A DNA stretch of 64,000 nucleotides from assembly GCA_964017125.1 (NCBI GenBank), contig OZ024902.1, forward strand, positions 37,215,219 to 37,279,218, written 5' to 3'. Shown piece by piece: positions 58,928-64,000 of the stretch (the stretch's first letter is position 1; each line of letters begins with the position of its first letter). Below the pieces are notes generated by a model. That model made no database searches, was not told the DNA's origin, and saw nothing but the letters and a program-made list of their open reading frames with translations. The translations under genes were made by a program, and so were the position numbers. Source of the stretch: Flabesymbios commensalis. Lineage: Eukaryota; Annelida; Polychaeta; Terebellida; Flabelligeridae.

Positions 58928-59882
58928 GTCTGGGAGCCAGTTTTCAAAAAGCTGCTAGGTTTTTAGTTCGCTTGATCCAAAAAGTGGCAAAGATCTGATA
59001 TGTGTATATGACAGAAAAATATCCCTGGAACATTATTAGGGTGGGTGTAAAAATATATCGTGGCAGCAAAGTTTTTAAATGAAGGATGTTCAAGGGTACC
59101 CTCGAGCCCAAAAGACTGTACATTTTTAACCCCAGGTTGTTAAAAACCCAAATCACAATTGCTATGAACAATTTTTAAATCACTGTCGATCCTGTTTCTC
59201 TTTTAATAAAGATAGGATGACAAATAATTAGAGACTCGTCCGGAATGTATTTAATGAAAAAATGTGGCAAGAGTGGTATTAAACCTGTTTATAACTACAA
59301 AAATAAAGGTCCTGTTATTACACGGGGTCGACAAAATTTAACTAGTAAGACTACCCCATCCAGACCTTTGACCTCAGAAGTCCTTCATGCAACAACTTAT
59401 GGGTTTTCAAATGGGACATAGTGCTACTATATGAGTGACCAATTGAGGTAAGCATACCTTTGCAGGTTCATAACCATGCAAATTTACAGGAAACGGAAAA
59501 GTTACATCTGGAGAACAAAGCTACTTTTAATTTGGAATATTGACTTTCAGCGCGTAAAGAGTGGGTTTAATTTTTCTGAAATATTCCGAAATTTCAGTAA
59601 TTTGTCATTCGGTATGTAATAAAAGAGAATAAGGATGCTCAATGATTTAAATATTGTTTAGAACCAATTAGTTTTGAATTACTTGGTGTTTTAAAAAATA
59701 CAGTATTTGGGCTAGAGGGTACCCTTGAACATCCCTCATTTCAGGTACTTTGCTGCCGCAGTGAAGTTCTACACCCACCCTAATTATGTCCTTGGGATAT
59801 TTTCCTGTCATAATAACCACTCAGACCTTTGCCACTCTTTGGGTCAAGCGAAGTGACACGTTACAGGACGTGACTCCCAGAC
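58928..59882. mobile_element. 955-bp DNA element with terminal inverted repeats of about 200 bp
   Basis: Left GTCTGGGAGCCA, CGCTTGATCCAAAAAGTGGC, AATATCCCTGGAACAT, TTAGGGTGGGTGTA and GATGTTCAAGGGTACCCTC all recur inverted at the right (59880 back to 59700). TA lies on both sides (58926-58927, 59883-59884), compatible with Tc1/mariner, although other boundaries are possible. The centre (59240-59690) has no transposase frame. Confidence 0.8.
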
Positions 59883-59999
59883 TAGAGCTAGAGACTGGAC
59901 AAACGGAGGTGTTGATAAAAAAAAACAAATTGAAAAAGTAAAGTTCTAGTCTATTGTTGTGTACAGACCAGTAGCTATATCTCTCCTTTGTAAAAAGGT

Positions 60000-60615
60000 A
60001 TTTCTAAGATTTTCACAGAATTTCTAAGAATTCGAGTACATTTCCGCGGTGTGCTTAGATCCTGAAGGTGTGGTGGCGAAAGGTTATTTACAATTATGAA
60101 GGTCTAAATAGCTATTTGTTGTCGTCGTCCTTCTTCCAGGAACGGCAAGCTGGTTTGACACAACAAAGATCTGCAGTGGGATTTATAGTCATTTGTGACA
60201 TACCGCAGAGCCCGTTCCTGATTTTTTCCTAATTGTTGTGTGTTTGATAGTGCGCAATGGTGCCATATTGCTGGGCAGTACTGAAAATTACTCAAGATTG
60301 TGACTGATGTGATGGCATAGTCGCTTCAGAGCATTCACTTGTCTGCCTGTTTTCTTACATAAATCATTGATATGGTGATTTAAAACTAGCCGATTTGTTC
60401 AGTCTCACTCCCAGCAGTGTTACCATTTACGTAGAGGTAATTACTGACCTCACTCGCATTTTAATATTATAGCCTGAAATGTGTCTGGATTGGCTTTCAT
60501 GCAGTTTATTGAAAACCACCAGACATATTTTTTCTGCTTCCCTTTCCAGGTATAATCTGACAGTTCGGAAATTTGTATTTGCATAGGAAAGAGTGTTATT
60601 ATCTGCATAATCTGC
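60000..60615 (-). mobile_element. LINE fragment, C-terminal end of the reverse transcriptase ORF
   Basis: Minus-strand pieces: FQAIILKCE (about 60480), LNHHINDLCKKTGRQVNALK (60330-60390), SNFQYCPAIWHHC (60255-60292) and LEEGRRQQIAI (60107-60140). This is the usual order after the catalytic motif in CR1-like elements. Frames shift between pieces. It lies about 260 bp from the 3' end of the DUF229 gene and on the same strand, but is unrelated to it. Confidence 0.78.
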
Positions 60616-60759
60616 ATGTTGTAATTGTCAAGTCAAAATATACTTACTCTCAGAGAAAAATAGATCGATCGATCCACTACATTCCGAATATAGTGTGTAC
60701 ATGATGTGCAATGTTGTCTTTAAAACTGATTTATATAATAGTAATAACGACAGTTATTT

Positions 60760-60930
60760 AATCTTACAGAGCAATAAGGATGTGACCTGGGTAATTCTAC
60801 AATTAAATCTTACAATAGCGATAAGGATAATTCTACGATTAATTCTTACAGAAAAATAATGACGTTATATAGGTAATTCTACAATTGAATCTTACAAAAA
60901 CAATATGGGCGTAACATGGGTAATACTGAT
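60760..60930 (-). repeat. Tandem duplication of the DUF229 gene 3' end
   Basis: Four imperfect units of about 35-48 bp built of a (minus strand) TGTAAGATTNAATTGTAGAA block and an ACCCAGGTCACATCC block. The most upstream unit contains the last twelve codons and TAG of the gene, so the downstream units are copies of the coding end lying in the 3' untranslated region. ATTAAA at 60757-60762 (minus) could serve as the poly(A) signal. Confidence 0.75.
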
Positions 60931-63116
60931 TCCACACAGTGAGGCTGGTCTCCATATATATTCACTCTGCTTATCTCATTAGCATTAACTGTATATGTAT
61001 CCTCATAGATCGAGTGCTTAACTGTGCTCTCATACAAAGCCATACTTGGCTTCGTGGTCACCTGTATTTGATAAAATATCTCTGTGACTGTCATTTCGTC
61101 TTCCAGAAGAGCCCCACTTTCATCGCCAGTTGATCTCGTTTTTATTCCTAATGCTTTTTTAGACAGACCATTGAGAGGTAGACTTTTCTCTGCTCTGTTG
61201 ATGGTGTGCAGAGAGAGTTCCTCGCATAATTGTCTTTTGGCTTTTGTCAGCTCGTTGACATATTCGACAAAGGCTTTGGCAGACGCTATCACGTAGGGGT
61301 CTTGGACGTCCTCGTTTGTCCATTCTAAGCATAAACACCAATGTTGTGTCAGACTTGCCTCTTGACACATACGGTCGGCAGGAATCTTCTGAAACAAACT
61401 TATTCCTCGTGACGCATTGGAAGCTACTTTTGCTACACCTTTGTATGAAATCACATCTTTGAATGTAGCATGAACATCAAATGGAGTGGTCAGGCGCTTT
61501 GCATTTGTTTGGAGATTTTTGTAAATTTCGGGATATTTAATTATGAATTTTGGAGGCAATCTAACTGAGAAAAATGGGTTACGCTCTTCAAATCTTCCTT
61601 GCAAAATTTGGCGAATAGTACTGAATCGAGCCCCATGATCGGACATCAACATTAACAGGGTGTTATCAAAATAGCCTCTGTTATTCATGTACTTGAGTGT
61701 GTCTGTCAAATCTTCATCGGCAACAGTTACATGGTTAATGTAATTATGTGAGAGTATTTTGTAGAAAATAAAACTAAATTTTAATCGCACTTTATAGCTT
61801 TCAAACATATCCCTCGCCCAGTTGAACATATTGAGGTGTGCAGGAACAGAGCCGAAACAGTGTGGTTTATCTGGTCTTGTCTTATTTTGTCGATAAAGAT
61901 AAAAATTCCTCATGTAGTGATCGACTGGTTGTTTATCGAAGCCCAAGAATTTGTAGATAAATGCCCCGTATTCTGGTACATCTTCTGACCATTGTGTAGC
62001 ATATCCCAGCGTCTTGAAATCATCCCAGATCCAAGGATATCCATCCAACGGAGCAGCTCCGGCGAGGCCCCTTCTTGCCTCTGGAAGCTCTGACTCTTTC
62101 CACCCAGTCAATAAGGGCAGCAGATTCTGTATTGTACCGTCACCAACCGCATTATAACCATTCAGCACCACAGCACCCAGTGATTCTGTTAAGTAAGCAA
62201 AAGTTTCAGGCAGACTTCTCTGCCAAGCAAGTCTCGACATTGAATCGAATCCGATCATAAGAATATTTAATCCCAGTGCTCCTTCTGGCAGATCTGGCAT
62301 GGTATCACTGTCATGTGGCAGCACTCCAGAATGAGTGTTATTGTATAACGTGCCATCTGAGGCCGTACAATTAACATATACAAAATCTGAGGGTAAACGA
62401 GTTCCATTCTTGATATACTTGATAATAGCCCCAGAATTTACCTTTAAATCCGTCTCTCTTTCCACAGACGTACAATCACAGGCTATATTACCATGACGTT
62501 TTTCAGCATCTATGTCGATATATATAGAAATGTTAGCTATGTATACCCAATTTTTTTCTTCTTTGTAACATTCAAGGTTGAATGACTCTTTATCCATCAA
62601 AGCTTTGATGTTAGATGACCATAGTTCCATCGTGGGATGCTTACAAAATGTTTCTTCTGTTTCTGTTACATGATTTTGGCTGCCTTTTGTGCTCAGATTA
62701 CTCTGTGGGTATGAGTTTTTGTGAAGCTGCTGTGAGGATTGCAAAATCTCCCTTAATAGTGTACCATGTTGAGCCTTATCTTTCCCAGGGACAGATTTAG
62801 GCTCGTTTTTCAATGTTACACCATGTGGATCTTCATTTATCACGGGTATTGATTTTGAACCTTCTTCCAATGATATACCTGGTAATGATTTAGGACCCTC
62901 TCTCAATATTACACCTGATAATAATTGAGGACCCTCTGTCAATATTTCACGTGATATTGATACAAGACCTTCTCTCAATGATACACCATATGCTACAGGC
63001 TCTTTCTGTGTTGTCATCGTATAATATCCTATAAATGTCAAAGTTACAGCTAGAGCTACTCCCCATAGTAGGAGAGAGGATGCCCAGCGTACCTTTTGTC
63101 GGCACCTCAGAATCAT
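60879..63116 (-). CDS. DUF229 family protein (alkaline phosphatase/sulfatase fold), single-pass type II membrane
   Basis: An intact single-exon frame of 745 codons. The ATG at 63114-63116 is the first in frame; TAG lies four codons upstream of it. Residues about 12-31 (WASSLLLWGVALAVTLTF) form one hydrophobic segment after a basic end, giving a type II signal anchor. Residues 45-115 are a stalk of imperfect 15-residue repeats (REGPKSLPGISLEEGSKS). Cysteines and N-glycosylation sites (NIS, NGT, NCT, NNT, NKT, NAS) suggest a lumenal or extracellular domain. The DUF229 core carries LNILMIGFDSMSR (about 284-296) at the expected metal/nucleophile site, GYNAVGDGT, a DEDLTDTL stretch, LLMLMSDHGAR (489-497) with the metal-binding Asp-His pair, QGRFEERNPFFSV and LTTPFDVHATF. 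It ends YGDQPHCVESVLPMLRPYCF-like, usual for the family. The family belongs to the alkaline phosphatase superfamily by fold; its substrate is not known to me, so hydrolase activity is inferred. The lack of introns could mean an old retrocopy or an intronless family branch. Confidence 0.93.
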   Translation of the reverse strand: MILRCRQKVRWASSLLLWGVALAVTLTFIGYYTMTTQKEPVAYGVSLREGLVSISREILTEGPQLLSGVILREGPKSLPGISLEEGSKSIPVINEDPHGVTLKNEPKSVPGKDKAQHGTLLREILQSSQQLHKNSYPQSNLSTKGSQNHVTETEETFCKHPTMELWSSNIKALMDKESFNLECYKEEKNWVYIANISIYIDIDAEKRHGNIACDCTSVERETDLKVNSGAIIKYIKNGTRLPSDFVYVNCTASDGTLYNNTHSGVLPHDSDTMPDLPEGALGLNILMIGFDSMSRLAWQRSLPETFAYLTESLGAVVLNGYNAVGDGTIQNLLPLLTGWKESELPEARRGLAGAAPLDGYPWIWDDFKTLGYATQWSEDVPEYGAFIYKFLGFDKQPVDHYMRNFYLYRQNKTRPDKPHCFGSVPAHLNMFNWARDMFESYKVRLKFSFIFYKILSHNYINHVTVADEDLTDTLKYMNNRGYFDNTLLMLMSDHGARFSTIRQILQGRFEERNPFFSVRLPPKFIIKYPEIYKNLQTNAKRLTTPFDVHATFKDVISYKGVAKVASNASRGISLFQKIPADRMCQEASLTQHWCLCLEWTNEDVQDPYVIASAKAFVEYVNELTKAKRQLCEELSLHTINRAEKSLPLNGLSKKALGIKTRSTGDESGALLEDEMTVTEIFYQIQVTTKPSMALYESTVKHSIYEDTYTVNANEISRVNIYGDQPHCVESVLPMLRPYCFCKIQL

Positions 63117-63659
63117 CGTCAACAGAGGCTATACGTCTTCATAGTTATAATATATAGCAGCACAGTTGAATCTGACACCCTTGCAGTGCAGTGACAATTT
63201 TCACTGGTTGTTTAGCATGCACCTAAAATGACAAAAACAAGCTTTTCGATACAGTAGAAACTCGCTAAGCAAACCATCTAAAAAATTAGTCTCTTTACCG
63301 AGGTGGTTCCTAAAGTGATAACCACTATTAAGTAAGCGTTATTATTATATATAAACATATGTCTAGGTAAAGTATTGTCAGAAAATAAACATGATGAAAG
63401 ACATACAATTTATATTTAAAACTATATATTATTATTCATCTTCTTCTTCAATTAGCACTGAAATTAGCACTGAGATATATTAATTTCATTATAATACTAT
63501 TAATTAAGATGAATCTTGTATATTGTCTTCTTTTTCATTTTCTGCTTGCAATATCTGATGTTATGACAAGGATAACTTCGTTTTCGTTGCAAATGCTACA
63601 GTATAGTGCAGGGGCATATGTCTGCATGTTTGCACATTATGGTAATTTGTGGCACCATC
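63117..63659. promoter_or_regulatory. Upstream region of the DUF229 gene
   Basis: Holds the presumed 5' untranslated region and promoter. On the minus strand a TATATATAATAATAA-type AT-rich stretch lies at about 63,340-63,350 and another around 63,430. No definite TATA box, initiator or splice site could be assigned, and no other gene was seen. Confidence 0.3.
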
Positions 63660-64000
63660 ATTTGGGAGTCGCGCTGCTGTTTTGGGGGTCGCGCTGTCGT
63701 TTTGGAGATCGCTCCGCCGTTTTGGGGGTCGCGCTGCCGCTTTGGCTTTCGCGATGCTAATTTAGGGGTCGCCCTGCCGTTTTGGGGGTCGCGCTGTAAA
63801 TTTGGGGGTCGCGCTGCTGTTTTGGGGGTTTGCTTTGCCGTTTTTGGGGGTGACGCTGCTAATTTAGGGGTCGCGCTGCCGTTTTTGCTGGTCAGGCTGT
63901 ATCCATTTATCCCACAACTGTTTGCTGTTTTTTTTGTGGGGGGGGGGGGGGGTGTCGATTTGCCGTTCTGGGGTTCGCGCTGCTAATTTGGGGGTTGCGC
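63660..64000 (+). repeat. 20-bp G-rich minisatellite, runs off the window
   Basis: Units of the type TTTTGGGGGTCGCGCTGCCG with variants (GCTAATTTAGGGGTCG, TGTAAATTTGGGGG). A G run of about 14 at 63941-63954 interrupts it. Open frames across it are artefacts. Confidence 0.93.

Noticed and set aside
60104-60295. Small host gene next to the DUF229 gene
   Set aside because: The residues match the C-terminal part of a LINE reverse transcriptase ORF and neighbouring frames continue it.
63120-63122. TTG as the start of the DUF229 protein
   Set aside because: A normal ATG lies two codons downstream and a stop lies just upstream, so the ATG at 63114-63116 is the better start.
63606-63986. 126-codon glycine-, arginine- and phenylalanine-rich protein
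   Set aside because: Translation of the 20-bp G-rich minisatellite and a G homopolymer.

Overview
The window looks like AT-rich nuclear DNA of an animal, most likely a marine invertebrate (echinoderm, hemichordate, amphioxus or mollusc; I cannot decide which). Reasons: no bacterial-style gene packing, several CR1/Jockey-like LINE fragments, a tRNA-derived SINE, many small inverted-repeat elements, recurrent TAGGCCTA words, and one single-exon gene of the DUF229 (sulfatase-fold) family, which is expanded in several invertebrates. Nearly everything else is repeat.

Layout. 1-3,990: minisatellite of 117-bp dimers, split by a 1,006-bp PIF/Harbinger-like element (TTA duplication). 5,285-6,474: the same repeat family in opposite orientation. 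6,872-6,897: its palindromic core alone. 8,201-8,402: a 12-bp repeat. 8,620-17,901: three head-to-tail, almost identical 3,094-bp units, each a mosaic of small inverted-repeat elements. 17,902-19,617: more such elements. 20,300-21,960: 22-bp minisatellite. 24,090-25,330: LINE remnants and a (AAG)n tract. 25,629-30,312: TTAA-flanked MITEs. 32,691-33,758: a reading frame of about 100 unique residues followed by 7-residue KDKPQPV-like repeats. 33,813-34,133: SINE. 35,660-36,680: a tandem repeat of about 300 bp. 37,828-41,498: MITEs and an old LINE carrying two insertions. 42,906-44,540 and 46,490-48,350: two further LINEs, the second holding a SINE. 50,362-53,830: satellite with monomer, dimer and 1,014-bp levels. 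54,850-56,178: a DNA element with CCAGG duplication, inserted into an inverted remnant of that satellite. 56,432-57,043: a TTAA MITE containing a second TTAA fold-back MITE. 57,155-58,690: old tandem repeat. 58,928-59,882: element with inverted repeats of about 200 bp. 60,000-60,615: LINE fragment. 60,879-63,116 (minus): the intact DUF229 gene. 63,660-64,000: G-rich 20-bp minisatellite running off the end.

The only confident protein-coding host gene is the DUF229 one; there is no operon-like cooperation to describe. The most interesting structure is a set of MITEs sharing CCCTT-type ends, TTAA target duplications and long central hairpins of unrelated sequence, probably moved by one absent piggyBac- or Kolobok-like transposase. 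Also notable are the opposed minisatellite arms built of units with inverted ends, and tandem duplication of the 3' end of the DUF229 gene. I saw no retrovirus, LTR element, Polinton, toxin gene, CRISPR array or intact RNA gene.
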